DNA from: Roseomonas mucosa
GTDB taxonomy: Bacteria > Pseudomonadota > Alphaproteobacteria > Acetobacterales > Acetobacteraceae
DNA: 64,000 nucleotides
NCBI GenBank assembly: GCA_945878375.1
Contig: CAMDWG010000001.1
Coordinates: 186,001 to 250,000 of the forward strand
Direction: 5' to 3'
Positions 1-8,315 of this stretch are shown piece by piece. Within the stretch, counting starts at the first letter, position 1, and every line of letters begins with the position of its first letter. Both the position numbers and the translations under genes were made by a program. The notes under the pieces were generated by a model, which saw only the letters and a program-made list of their open reading frames with translations, had not been told where the DNA came from and did no database searches.

Positions 1-199
1 CGGCGCGATCGTGGTTGCCCGCGATGCAGATGGCCCCCGCTTCCCGCAGCAACGCGATGCAGGCGCCCGGATCGGCGTGGTAGCCGACAATGTCGCCAAG
101 GCAGAGGATGCGCCCCACGCGCAACTGCGCGACGTCCAGCAGCGTCGCGCGCAGCGCCTCGAGATTCGCGTGGATGTCGGAGATCAGCGCGATCCGCAT
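1..199 (-). CDS. Metallophosphoesterase, N-terminal part (cut by window edge)
   Basis: The minus strand from position 199 reads MRIALISDIHANLEALRATL and continues in frame to the window edge (66 codons). The D-x-H of SDIHANLEAL, the GD of LGDIVGYHADP and the GNHD motif near the cut are the metal-binding motifs of calcineurin-like phosphoesterases of the YfcE type. The ATG lies three bases beyond the stop of the ATP-grasp gene, which precedes it on the same strand, so the two are probably co-transcribed. The substrate cannot be told from this fragment. Confidence 0.8.
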   Translation of the reverse strand, partial: MRIALISDIHANLEALRATLLDVAQLRVGRILCLGDIVGYHADPGACIALLREAGAICIAGNHDRA

Positions 200-202
200 C
201 GG

Positions 203-1312
203 TCAGAACCGGCCCGCGAGGCTGCGCTTCAGGCCGTTCCAGGCCTCGCCGCGCAGGAAGGGCATGGGATCGCGCGGATCGAAGTTGGCATTGACCGCCG
301 CTTCGCGCAGGAATCGCAGCCAGTGCAGGGGCGCCATGCCAGCTGCGCGCGCGGCGCGCCAATCCTCCCGCGGTCGCAACCAGGCGGCGCCAGGCCGCGC
401 GGGCGCGACGGGCTGGCGCGGCAAGTTGCAGAGATCGGCATGCACCAGCGCCGGGATATTCACGCCCGCTGCCGCGCCCAGGTGATGCCACAGCGTGAAG
501 CGCGGGTTGATCTCCAGCAGGTGCAGCGCGCCATCCGGGGCCCGCTTGATATCGAGCTTCGCGACGCCCCGCAGCCCGAGCGCGCGGACCACGCGGCGGC
601 CGAGCGCGGCGATATCCGGCGCATCCGTGATCTCCACCGCCGTGCTGTGGCCGAAGGAAGCGGGCCAGGTGCGGATCTTGCGCCCGGTGAACTCGGCCGC
701 GATCGCGCCTGTGGCATCGACATAGACATGATGGCTTTCGATCCGCGTCTCTGGCCCGGGAATGAGGTCCTGCACCAGCAGCGCCTGGCCGTGGCAGCGG
801 CGCAGCGCCCGCAGGGCGTCAGGCGTATCGGCGCGCAGGGCCTTCGCGGTGCCAGTCCAGGCCGCATCGCGCATCAGCGGCTTCACGATGACGGGAAAGC
901 GCAGTGCGTCATCCGCATCCGCGATGCTGCGCGTCGCCGGCACCGGCAGGCCGTGCTGTGCCGCGAGCGCCGCGAAGCGCGCCTTGTCCACCAGCGCCTC
1001 GACCAGCGCGGCATCGGCCAGCGGCAGGCGATAGAAGGGCGCCAGCCTCGCGCGGTGGCGCGACGCCAGCAGCAAGGCGTCGTCATCCTGCACATAAAGC
1101 ACTGGCTTTACCGGCTGCGCCGCGCCGAAGCGCAGCAGCGCATCCAGCAGCGCATCCGGCGCGCAGCCCTCGGGGCGCGGGATCATCGCCTGCGCGAAAC
1201 GCGAGAGGGTCGGCGGGCTACCCGGCGGCGCCACGGCGACGCAGGCGATCCCCGCGCGGCCGAGCGGGGCGAGAAGGTCCATGTCGCCGATCACACAGGC
1301 CAGCGGTCCCAT
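203..1312 (-). CDS. ATP-grasp domain protein (carboxylate-amine ligase-like)
   Basis: This is a 369-aa soluble protein. An N-terminal Rossmann-like part is followed by an ATP-grasp fold: FPVIVKPLMRD is the ATP-binding lysine segment, and LLEINPRFTLWHH carries the acidic/Asn metal-binding motif. Such proteins ligate a carboxylate to an amine or thiol through an acyl-phosphate; the substrate here is unknown. I chose the ATG at 1312 because a GAGGGG ribosome site lies a few bases upstream. An upstream in-frame start would add 28 residues that look non-coding. It is followed after three bases by the phosphoesterase gene. It is unlike the second ATP-grasp protein in this window (24845-26038) beyond the shared fold. 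Confidence 0.75.
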   Translation of the reverse strand: MGPLACVIGDMDLLAPLGRAGIACVAVAPPGSPPTLSRFAQAMIPRPEGCAPDALLDALLRFGAAQPVKPVLYVQDDDALLLASRHRARLAPFYRLPLADAALVEALVDKARFAALAAQHGLPVPATRSIADADDALRFPVIVKPLMRDAAWTGTAKALRADTPDALRALRRCHGQALLVQDLIPGPETRIESHHVYVDATGAIAAEFTGRKIRTWPASFGHSTAVEITDAPDIAALGRRVVRALGLRGVAKLDIKRAPDGALHLLEINPRFTLWHHLGAAAGVNIPALVHADLCNLPRQPVAPARPGAAWLRPREDWRAARAAGMAPLHWLRFLREAAVNANFDPRDPMPFLRGEAWNGLKRSLAGRF

Positions 1313-1456
1313 GCCATTCCCCTCGTCGCCGCCAGCGATGCCGCAGCCGGCAGGAGCTGGAAAGCCAGAACCGCGTGAGGGCCAAGCAGCGCACACATCG
1401 CCTTGCCCCGCGCGCGCGACTGCCGCAGGCTTCGCACGACATCGGGAGGAACGGCG

Positions 1457-2248
1457 ATGACGGCGAAGGACAAGCCCGGGCTGCGGGCGATGTGCGGATC
1501 AGGCAGGCTGCATGCAGGGCATTTCGTGATCGAATTCGCCACCCCTGGCATCGGCCACATCCTGGCCGGCGCCGGGGCGGAGTTCTGCTTCCTCGACATG
1601 GAGCATTCCGGCTTCTCCTTCGAGACGGTGAAGACCACGCTGCGCGTGCTGCGCGCGGCGGGCGTCGCGCCGCTGGTGCGCGTGCCCTCCGGCGCCTACC
1701 ACCATGTCGCGCGCGCATTGGATTGCGGGGCGGAGGGCGTGATGGTGCCGATGGTCGCAACGGCCGATGAAGCGGCAGCGCTCGTGCGCCATGCGCGCTA
1801 TTGGCCCGAGGGCGCGCGGGGCTGCGCCTTCGGCATCGCGCATGACGACTACAGCGGCGGGACAGCGGCAGAGAAGATGGCGGCGGCCAATGCGCGCACC
1901 ACCACCTTCGCGCTGATCGAGACGGCGGAAGGCGCGCGCAACGCGGACGCCATCGCCGCGACGCCAGGGCTGGATTGCGTCTGGGTCGGGCATTTCGACC
2001 TTTCGGCCTCGCTCGGCGTGCCCGGCGATTTCGCATCTGGCGCATATCGCGAGGCGCAGGGCGCGATCTGCGCGGCGGCGCGGCGCCACGGCAAGGCGCT
2101 GGGCAAGCTCGTGGGTTCGCGGGCGGAGGCGGAACAGGCGGTGGCGGATGGCTTCACGCTGATCTGCTATGGCGGCGATGTATGGCTGCTGCAGGCCGCG
2201 GTGGCAGAAGGCGTGCGGACTGTGCACGCCCTGGATTCGGGGCGCTAG
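1457..2248 (+). CDS. HpcH/HpaI-family aldolase
   Basis: This is a 263-aa class II, metal-dependent aldolase of the HpcH/HpaI (2,4-dihydroxyhept-2-ene-1,7-dioate aldolase) family. These enzymes cleave or form C-C bonds between pyruvate and aldehydes. Visible family features are FLDMEHSGF near the N-terminus, the ARALDCGAEGVMVPMV stretch (strand plus substrate-binding loop), and ALIETAEGARNADAIA, which carries the metal-binding glutamate. The ATG at 1457 follows a strong GGGAGGA. It is transcribed away from the ATP-grasp gene and converges on ribF, with two large hairpins between. The real substrate is not predictable. Confidence 0.85.
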   Translation: MTAKDKPGLRAMCGSGRLHAGHFVIEFATPGIGHILAGAGAEFCFLDMEHSGFSFETVKTTLRVLRAAGVAPLVRVPSGAYHHVARALDCGAEGVMVPMVATADEAAALVRHARYWPEGARGCAFGIAHDDYSGGTAAEKMAAANARTTTFALIETAEGARNADAIAATPGLDCVWVGHFDLSASLGVPGDFASGAYREAQGAICAAARRHGKALGKLVGSRAEAEQAVADGFTLICYGGDVWLLQAAVAEGVRTVHALDSGR

Positions 2249-2257
2249 AGCAGCGCT

Positions 2258-2292
2258 CGATCGGTTGACCCGCTCTGCGGGTCAACCGATCG
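2258..2292. repeat. Perfect inverted repeat, 16-bp arms (hairpin 1)
   Basis: The arms at 2258-2273 and 2277-2292 are exact reverse complements (CGATCGGTTGACCCGC and its complement) around a TCT loop. It begins ten bases after the aldolase stop codon, in a convergent intergenic region. It could act as a bidirectional transcription terminator, although no T-tract follows. Confidence 0.85.
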
Positions 2293-2321
2293 GGCATAAG
2301 CTGCCCTAGATTCATTGTTTT

Positions 2322-2372
2322 CTAGAGCAATATCCGATCTGACTGATTCAGTCAGATCGGATATTGCTCTAG
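2322..2372. repeat. Perfect inverted repeat, 25-bp arms with 1-base loop (hairpin 2)
   Basis: The arms 2322-2346 and 2348-2372 are exact reverse complements around a single T at 2347, starting CTAGAGCAATATCCGATC. A near-perfect cruciform of this size in a convergent gap is either a strong bidirectional terminator or a copy of a dispersed palindromic intergenic element. It is AT-richer than the surrounding genes. Confidence 0.85.
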
Positions 2373-2382
2373 GGGCTGGCCC

Positions 2383-3324
2383 TTACAGCGCCAGCAGGTC
2401 CCGCGCCGCGCGTGCATCGGCGGCGATCGCGGCCTTCAGCTCATCCAGCCCGCTGAAGGTCGCGTCGGGCCGCAGGAAGGCATGCAGGCGCACGCGCAGT
2501 TCCTGGCCGTAGAGATCGCCCGACCAATCGAACAGATGCGTCTCGAGCCGCGTCACCGGATCGCCGCCGAGCGTCGGGCGGCGACCGACATTCGCCACAC
2601 CCGGCACCACCGCGCCATCGGCCAGCACCGCCGTCACCGCATAGACGCCGCGCGCCGGTTCCAGCTGGCGCCCGAGCAAAATGTTCGCCGTCGGCCAGCC
2701 CAGCTCCCGCCCCAGCTTGTCGCCGTGGAACACCTCCCCGCGCAGCTCGAAGGGGCGGCCCAGGTCGCGCGCGGCGCGTTCGGGGTAGCCATCCTGCAGC
2801 AGCCGCCGGATGTGGGTGGAGGAAATCTGCGCGCCATCATCCAGCACCGGCGGCACGATGGTCAGCCCGATGCCGCGCCGTTCCGCTTCGCGCGCGAGGA
2901 AGGCGGTGTCGCCGCCGCGCCGGTGGCCGAAGGCGAAGTCCGGCCCGCAGGCCAGGTGCCGCGCGCCGAAGCCCTGGTGCAGCACCTCCTCCACGAAGGT
3001 GTCGGCCGGCATGGCAGCCAGCGCGGCGTCGAAGGGCAGCGCGTAGAGGATGGACACGCCAAGCCCGCCGAGCGCCTCCGCCTTCGCGGGCAGTAGCGTG
3101 AGGCGGAAGGGCGGGTCATCGGGCCGGAAATGCTCGCGCGGATGCGGCTCGAAGGTCAGCGCGGCCAAGGGCAGGTCGGGCCGCGCGCCATGCGCCGCGC
3201 GGATCACCGCGGCATGGCCCAGATGCACGCCGTCGAAGTTACCGAGCGCGACGGTCGCGCCGCGCAGCGCGGCGGGCACGCCGCGCCAGTCACCCAGGAT
3301 CGTGGGCACGGTGGACGCCTTCAC
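2383..3324 (-). CDS. ribF: Bifunctional riboflavin kinase / FAD synthetase
   Basis: This 313-aa enzyme makes FMN and FAD from riboflavin and ATP in the cytoplasm. The N-terminal nucleotidyltransferase (FAD synthetase) domain shows ALGNFDGVHLGH at residues 27-37 and SSTHIRRLL before the middle. The C-terminal riboflavin kinase domain has GWPTANI and the LETHLFDW segment. The length is normal for the family. Its ATG overlaps the stop of the upstream LOG-family gene by four bases (ATGA), so the two are translationally coupled. It ends just before the paired palindromes. Confidence 0.95.
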   Translation of the reverse strand: MKASTVPTILGDWRGVPAALRGATVALGNFDGVHLGHAAVIRAAHGARPDLPLAALTFEPHPREHFRPDDPPFRLTLLPAKAEALGGLGVSILYALPFDAALAAMPADTFVEEVLHQGFGARHLACGPDFAFGHRRGGDTAFLAREAERRGIGLTIVPPVLDDGAQISSTHIRRLLQDGYPERAARDLGRPFELRGEVFHGDKLGRELGWPTANILLGRQLEPARGVYAVTAVLADGAVVPGVANVGRRPTLGGDPVTRLETHLFDWSGDLYGQELRVRLHAFLRPDATFSGLDELKAAIAADARAARDLLAL

Positions 3325-3914
3325 CTCTGCTCCGGCCGCAGCCAGGCCTGGGTGCCCGGCGGCGCGGCATGGGCCGCGAGCGCGTCCAGCGCTTCCCCGA
3401 CGCTGCCCGCGCGCATCGCCAGCGGGCGGTGGTGCGGGCGGATGAAGCCCTGCGCCGTCATGTGGTCCAGCACGCCGAGGAACGGCCCCCAGAAGTTCTC
3501 GACATCGAGGAACACCACGCCCTTGTCCTGGATGCCGAGCTGCGCCCAGGTCAGCGCCTCCACCGCTTCCTCCAGCGTGCCGAAGCCGCCGGGCAACACG
3601 ATGAAGCCATCCGAGAGATCGGCCATGCGCGCCTTGCGTTCATGCATCGTGTCCACGATCTGCATCTCGACACCGCCGCCATGCCCGACCTCGCGCTGCA
3701 GCAGGCCATAGGGGATGATGCCGATCACCTCAGCACCCGCCTGCAGGGCCGCATCGGCGGCGATGCCCATCAGCCCGACCGCGCCGCCGCCATAGACCAG
3801 CCCGATGCCCCGCGCGGCGACCTCTCGGCCCAGGGCGCGGGCGGCGTCCGCGAAGGCGGGGCTCGCGCCGGTGGCGGAGCCGCAGAAGACGCAGATGCGA
3901 CGGAGCGTTCTCAT
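3321..3914 (-). CDS. LOG family protein (TIGR00730, cytokinin-type phosphoribohydrolase)
   Basis: This 197-aa Rossmann-fold protein has the family motifs VYGGGAVGLMG and PGGFGTLEE. Members release the base from nucleoside 5'-monophosphates (plant LOG makes cytokinins; bacterial members act on AMP-like substrates). The start at 3914 is set by the ATGA overlap with the MaoC gene stop, and a longer reading frame upstream is just read-through of the MaoC region. It sits in the middle of a three-gene run, MaoC-LOG-ribF. The physiological substrate is unknown. Confidence 0.9.
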   Translation of the reverse strand: MRTLRRICVFCGSATGASPAFADAARALGREVAARGIGLVYGGGAVGLMGIAADAALQAGAEVIGIIPYGLLQREVGHGGGVEMQIVDTMHERKARMADLSDGFIVLPGGFGTLEEAVEALTWAQLGIQDKGVVFLDVENFWGPFLGVLDHMTAQGFIRPHHRPLAMRAGSVGEALDALAAHAAPPGTQAWLRPEQR

Positions 3915-4363
3915 TCCCCGGCCTCCCGCGCCTTCTGGTGCGCGTCGCGGGACGGGACGACGACCAGCGCCTCTCCCTCCAGCACCGGTTCGCCCTTCAC
4001 GGCGCAGACGGTTCGCAGCGTCACGCGGTGCTTCTCGGCGTTCAGGGCGGTGATCTCGACCGTTGCCGTCACCGTCTCTCCGATGCGGACCGGCTTCCGG
4101 AAGCGCAGGGATTGGGAGAGGTAGATCGTGCCAGGCCCCGGCAGCTGGGTGCCCATGACCTTGGTGATCAGCCCCGCCGCCAGCATCCCATGCGCGATGC
4201 GTTCGCCGAAGATGCTGTCCTTCGCATATTCGGCGTTGAGGTGCATCGGGTTGGTGTCGCCGGTCACGGCGGCGAACAGCACGATATCGGCTTCCGTGAT
4301 CGTCTTGCCGAAGCTGGCCGTCTGGCCGATCGAGAGGTCTTCGAAGAAGCAGCCTTCGCTCAT
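3911..4363 (-). CDS. MaoC-like hydratase (hot-dog fold)
   Basis: This 150-aa single hot-dog protein of the MaoC/(R)-specific enoyl-CoA hydratase group carries the catalytic Asp/His signature in FAAVTGDTNPMHLNAEYA (about residues 30-47). Such enzymes hydrate trans-2-enoyl-CoA to (R)-3-hydroxyacyl-CoA. I chose the ATG at 4363 (MSEGCFFEDL), which is typical of the family; an upstream in-frame start adds 29 unlikely residues. It is the first gene of an overlapping run with the LOG protein and ribF and is divergent from the M20 peptidase. Confidence 0.88.
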   Translation of the reverse strand: MSEGCFFEDLSIGQTASFGKTITEADIVLFAAVTGDTNPMHLNAEYAKDSIFGERIAHGMLAAGLITKVMGTQLPGPGTIYLSQSLRFRKPVRIGETVTATVEITALNAEKHRVTLRTVCAVKGEPVLEGEALVVVPSRDAHQKAREAGE

Positions 4364-4492
4364 CTGTCCGCCCTGCTCCGCTGCGCCGCAGCACAACCCG
4401 TAGCCCGCCGCTCGCCGCGCCGGCAAGAGCCGGGATTTACACGCTGGCACGCAGCCCGCAGAACCGGACGATCCTTCCCACGGGACCGCACC

Positions 4493-5620
4493 ATGCCCTC
4501 GACCGAGATCGGCACCTCAGACCGCCTGCTGGCGGAACTCCGCAGCTGGGTGGAGGCGGAGACGCCGACCACGGATGCGGCCGCCGTCAACCGCCTGATG
4601 GACCGCTGCGCCGCCGATCTGGCCCAGGCCGGCGGCGTGCTGGAACGCCTGCCGGGCCCGGATGGCTTCGGCGATACGCTGATCTGCCGCACGCCGGGGG
4701 AAGGCGCGCCGGTGGTGGTCGCGGGGCATCTGGACACGGTGTGGGACCACGGCACGCTGGCCGGCCCGATGCCCTTCCGGGTGGATGGCGCGAAGGCGCA
4801 TGGCCCCGGCATCTACGACATGAAGGCCGGCAGCTTCTTCGCCTTCCATTCCGTGCGCGAGATCCTGCGCCAGCGTATCCCGACGAAGCGCCCGATCATC
4901 CTGCTGCTGACCCCGGATGAGGAGGTGGGCAGCCCCACCAGCCGCGCCCCGATCGAACGCGCCGCGCGCGGCGCGCGCGCCGTGCTGATCCCCGAACCCG
5001 CCGGCGCAAGCGGCGCCTGCGTCACCGCGCGCAAGGGCGTCGGCCGCTTCGACATCGCGGTGGAGGGCGTGTCCGCACATGCCGGCGGCAACTGGTCCGA
5101 AGGTCGCAGCGCCGTGGTGGCGCTGGCCGAGATCATCCTGAAGCTGCACGCCATGACGGATCTGGCCGCCGGCATCACGACCAATGTCGCGCCGATCCGC
5201 GGCGGCACGCGCCCCAATGTCATCCCGCCCGAGGCATCCTGCGAGGTCGATCTCCGCGTGCCGACCATCGCGCTCGGCGAGAAGATGGAAGCCGCGATCC
5301 ATGCGCTGGCCTATCACCGCGACGGCATCCGCGTGACGGTGACCGGCGGCATGAACCGCCCACCCTTCGCGGAGACCGACGCGATCCGCGCGCTGCATGC
5401 CCATGCGAAGGGGCTCGCCGCCAAGCATGGCTACGACCTGCCGGTGCAGCATCGCGGCGGCGGTTCGGACGGGAATTTCACGGCGGCGATAGGCATCCCC
5501 ACGCTGGATGGCCTGGGCTGCACCGGCGCGGGCGCGCATGCGCCGCATGAGCACATCCTGTGGCAGGATCTCGCGCCCCGCTGCGCCACGCTTTGCGCGC
5601 TGCTGGAGGAGATCGAGTGA
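4493..5620 (+). CDS. M20 family metallopeptidase (carboxypeptidase G2-like)
   Basis: This 375-aa zinc aminoacylase/carboxypeptidase shows the M20 metal and catalytic motifs in order: [10 protein letters not shown] (His and Asp), GIYDMKAG (bridging Asp), TPDEEVGS (Glu-Glu), and a late His in [10 protein letters not shown] dimerisation domain sits in the middle ([14 protein letters not shown]). No signal peptide is visible, so it is probably cytoplasmic. Similarity to glutamate carboxypeptidases is my reading of the motifs; the exact substrate is unknown. The start ATG is at 4493. The stop at 5620 is 22 bases before the GTG of the YnfA gene. Confidence 0.85.
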   Translation: MPSTEIGTSDRLLAELRSWVEAETPTTDAAAVNRLMDRCAADLAQAGGVLERLPGPDGFGDTLICRTPGEGAPVVVAGHLDTVWDHGTLAGPMPFRVDGAKAHGPGIYDMKAGSFFAFHSVREILRQRIPTKRPIILLLTPDEEVGSPTSRAPIERAARGARAVLIPEPAGASGACVTARKGVGRFDIAVEGVSAHAGGNWSEGRSAVVALAEIILKLHAMTDLAAGITTNVAPIRGGTRPNVIPPEASCEVDLRVPTIALGEKMEAAIHALAYHRDGIRVTVTGGMNRPPFAETDAIRALHAHAKGLAAKHGYDLPVQHRGGGSDGNFTAAIGIPTLDGLGCTGAGAHAPHEHILWQDLAPRCATLCALLEEIE

Positions 5621-5642
5621 GCGGCCGGGGCTGACGCCGGCG

Positions 5643-5966
5643 GTGTCGCTGCCCCTGTTCGCCCTCGCGGCGCTGGCCGAGATCGCCGGCTGCTTCGCCG
5701 TCTGGGCGGTGCTGCGGCTTGGCAAATCGGGGTGGTGGCTGCTGCCGGGCCTGGGCTGCCTGATGTTGTTCGCCTGGCTGCTGACGCGCGCGGAGGCGGA
5801 TTTCGCCGGCCGCGCCTTCGCGGCCTATGGCGGGGTCTATATCGCCGCCTCGCTGGCCTGGATGTGGGCGGTGGAAGGCGCGCGGCCGGACCGCTTCGAC
5901 CTGGTCGGCGCGGCGCTCTGCCTGGGCGGCGCCGCGCTGATCCTGCTGGCGCCCCGAGGGGGGTGA
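5643..5966 (+). CDS. YnfA/UPF0060 small membrane protein (GTG start)
   Basis: This 107-aa integral membrane protein has four predicted helices. The first is [20 protein letters not shown], followed by [17 protein letters not shown], and [11 protein letters not shown] and [16 protein letters not shown] come later. AEIAGC, YGGVYI and RPDRFD match the UPF0060/YnfA family, small transporters distantly like SMR proteins. An ATG-initiated frame would begin inside the upstream peptidase. The GTG at 5643 gives the usual family length of about 108 residues, so I prefer it. Confidence 0.8.
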   Translation: MSLPLFALAALAEIAGCFAVWAVLRLGKSGWWLLPGLGCLMLFAWLLTRAEADFAGRAFAAYGGVYIAASLAWMWAVEGARPDRFDLVGAALCLGGAALILLAPRGG

Positions 5967-5970
5967 GGCT

Positions 5971-7080
5971 CTACGCGGCTCCCGCTTCCAGCACCCGGCC
6001 GAATAGGCCGACGGCCTGGATCAATTCCGCCGCCGGCGCGGATTCGCGGGGCGTATGGGCCAAACCGACATCGCCCGGGCCCAGCACGAGGCAGGGCGCG
6101 ATCTGCTGCAGCTCCGCCGCATCGGTGCCGAAGGGCACGGTGCGCGCCGCATGGCCCGTCAGCGCGACGCCGAGTGCGACCAGCGGATGGTCGGCGGGCA
6201 GTTCGGGGGGGCGGCCTTCATGCTGTTCCGCCAGCTCGATCCCCGCCGCCGCCGCCGCGTCGCGCACGGCCCGCAGCACCGGGGCAGGGTCGATCTTCGC
6301 GCTGTAGCGGAACTTGATGCGCGCAGTGGCGCGCGCCACCGTGACATTCACCGCCGTGCCGTGATTGTCGATCACCAGGTTGAAGTCGCTGAAGGGCGGA
6401 TCGTAGTCGGCGTCCAGCAAGGCCGGCTCGCTCCGCAGCCGATCCGCCACGTCGCGCATCGCGGCCAGGAAGGGCAGCAGCGCCCAATTCGCATTCACCC
6501 CCTTGCCGGTGGAGGAATGCGCCTGCACCCCATGCGCCGTCGCGGTGAAGGCGATGTGGCTGCGATGGCCGCGCACGGGGCGGAGCGAGGTGGGCTCCGC
6601 CACGATGATTCCACGCAGGCCCAGCTCTCGCGCCAGGCGGCTTTCGCGCACGATGCGCTTGGCGCCGGCCTTCGTTGTCTCCTCATCCGTCGTGATCAGC
6701 AGCGTCGCGGGCACATGGGCGGGCGCCTGGCGCGCCGCGATGATCGCCGCCGCCACCTGCCCCTTCATGTCCACGCTGCCCAGCCCGTGCAGGAACCCCG
6801 CCTGATCGAGGCGCGGGGCCCAGGGGTCGCTTTCCCAGCCCGTGGCCGGCACGGTGTCCATGTGGCCCGACAGGGCATAGCCGCCCTTCGGGCCCTTATG
6901 GGCGACCAGCACGCGCTTCGGGACCCCGGCCTCATCCAGGTAGTCCAGCTTCTCGACCTCGAAGCCCGCCAATTCGTGCTCGATCCGGTCGGACAGGGGA
7001 AGGTTGGACAGCGCGCTGCGGCTGTCGATCGCGACCAGATCGGCGGCGAGGCGGAGCGTGGGATCGGAGAGGTCTGCCAT
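5971..7080 (-). CDS. M20 peptidase, acetylornithine deacetylase-like
   Basis: This 369-aa zinc hydrolase of the ArgE/DapE type carries SGHMDTVPATGW, GSVDMKGQ (bridging Asp), TDEETTKAG (Glu-Glu) and the dimerisation domain GVQAHSSTGKG. ArgE removes the acetyl group from N-acetylornithine. That role fits, but many ArgE-like proteins act on other N-acyl amino acids. I take the ATG at 7080 (MADLSDPTL); 17 further in-frame residues upstream look spurious. It converges with the YnfA gene (four bases apart) and diverges from the threonine synthase-like gene. Confidence 0.82.
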   Translation of the reverse strand: MADLSDPTLRLAADLVAIDSRSALSNLPLSDRIEHELAGFEVEKLDYLDEAGVPKRVLVAHKGPKGGYALSGHMDTVPATGWESDPWAPRLDQAGFLHGLGSVDMKGQVAAAIIAARQAPAHVPATLLITTDEETTKAGAKRIVRESRLARELGLRGIIVAEPTSLRPVRGHRSHIAFTATAHGVQAHSSTGKGVNANWALLPFLAAMRDVADRLRSEPALLDADYDPPFSDFNLVIDNHGTAVNVTVARATARIKFRYSAKIDPAPVLRAVRDAAAAAGIELAEQHEGRPPELPADHPLVALGVALTGHAARTVPFGTDAAELQQIAPCLVLGPGDVGLAHTPRESAPAAELIQAVGLFGRVLEAGAA

Positions 7081-7129
7081 GCGGGCACCCTCGCTTGCCC
7101 GGCGGCGTGCCGCAAGAGAGTATCGCGCC

Positions 7130-8248
7130 ATGCAAAGCTACCTCGCCCCCCGCAGCGGCCAGACCTGGCCGCTGGATGTGCCGCGCTGGTGCGGCGATGC
7201 GCGCGAAGCGCTGATGCTGACGGAACGCCGCGGCATCGGGCGCGCGGAGATCGCCACCGGCACCCGTTCCATCTGGCGCTACGCCGCCGCCCTGCCCTTC
7301 CTGCCCGCGGCCCCGATCAGCATGGGCGAAGGCTGCACGCCGCTGGTGGAACGCCGGCTGGCCGGGGGCACGGCGCTGCTGAAATGCGAATGGTTCATGC
7401 CGACCGGCAGCTTCAAGGATCGCGGCGCATCCGTGATGCTGTCGCTGCTGCGCGACCAGGGCATCGACCGCGTGCTGGAGGATTCCTCGGGCAATGGCGG
7501 CGCGGCAGTCAGCGCCTATGCCGCCGCGGGCGGGATGGCGGCGACGATCTTCGTCCCCGCCAGCACCAGCCCCGCCAAGACCGTGCAATCCCGCGCTGCG
7601 GGCGCCGCGATCGAGCTGATCCCCGGCTCCCGCCAGGATTGCGCCGATGCCGCCTTGGCGAAGTCGGCGGAGATCTTCTACGCCAGCCACAACTGGCATC
7701 CCTTCTTCCTCGAAGGCACCAAGACGCTGGCCTATGAGCTGTGGGAGGACCTCGGCTTCCGCGCGCCGGACAATGTCATCGTCCCCTGCGGCGCGGGGTC
7801 CAATGTGCTGGGCTGCTGGCTCGGCTTTGCGGAATTGCTGCGCGCGGGGCAGATCGCGCGGCTGCCGCGCATCTGGGCGGCGCAACCGGCGCATTGCGGG
7901 CCCATCGCGCGCGCCGCGCTGGGTCTGGACCCGGTGGAGGCGAAGCCCACCATCGCGGAAGGCACCGCCATCGCCCAGCCAATCCGCCTGGAGGAATGCC
8001 TCAACGCGCTGCGAAGCTCCGATGGCGGCGCGGTGCTGCTGACGGAGGAGGAGATCGCGGCGGCCTCGCTCGCCCTGGCGCGGGGCGGGATCTATGTCGA
8101 GCCCACCTGCGCCCAGGCGGCGGCGGCCTTCGACAGGTTGCGCGCTTCGGGCCGGATCGCGGAAGGCGAGACCACGGTGGTCGTGCTGACCGGCACCGGC
8201 CTGAAGGCCACGCCGCGCTATGCGGAGATGCTGGGGGTCGCGTTGTGA
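7130..8248 (+). CDS. Threonine synthase-like PLP enzyme
   Basis: This is a 372-aa fold-type II pyridoxal-phosphate enzyme. TGSFKDRGA carries the PLP lysine, SSGNGGAAVSAYAA is the phosphate/asparagine loop, and CGAGSNVLG is the glycine loop. Threonine synthase converts O-phosphohomoserine to threonine; related lyases act on other substrates. It starts at 7130, divergent from the ArgE-like gene. A DSD1-type PLP enzyme follows on the same strand after 67 bases, suggesting a small amino-acid gene group. Confidence 0.82.
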   Translation: MQSYLAPRSGQTWPLDVPRWCGDAREALMLTERRGIGRAEIATGTRSIWRYAAALPFLPAAPISMGEGCTPLVERRLAGGTALLKCEWFMPTGSFKDRGASVMLSLLRDQGIDRVLEDSSGNGGAAVSAYAAAGGMAATIFVPASTSPAKTVQSRAAGAAIELIPGSRQDCADAALAKSAEIFYASHNWHPFFLEGTKTLAYELWEDLGFRAPDNVIVPCGAGSNVLGCWLGFAELLRAGQIARLPRIWAAQPAHCGPIARAALGLDPVEAKPTIAEGTAIAQPIRLEECLNALRSSDGGAVLLTEEEIAAASLALARGGIYVEPTCAQAAAAFDRLRASGRIAEGETTVVVLTGTGLKATPRYAEMLGVAL

Positions 8249-8315
8249 TGGACTTGCATGCGGTCGCCGCAGGGCACAGGCCCTGCAAGGGCCGAGCACC
8301 GGAGGCGTGAATCGC

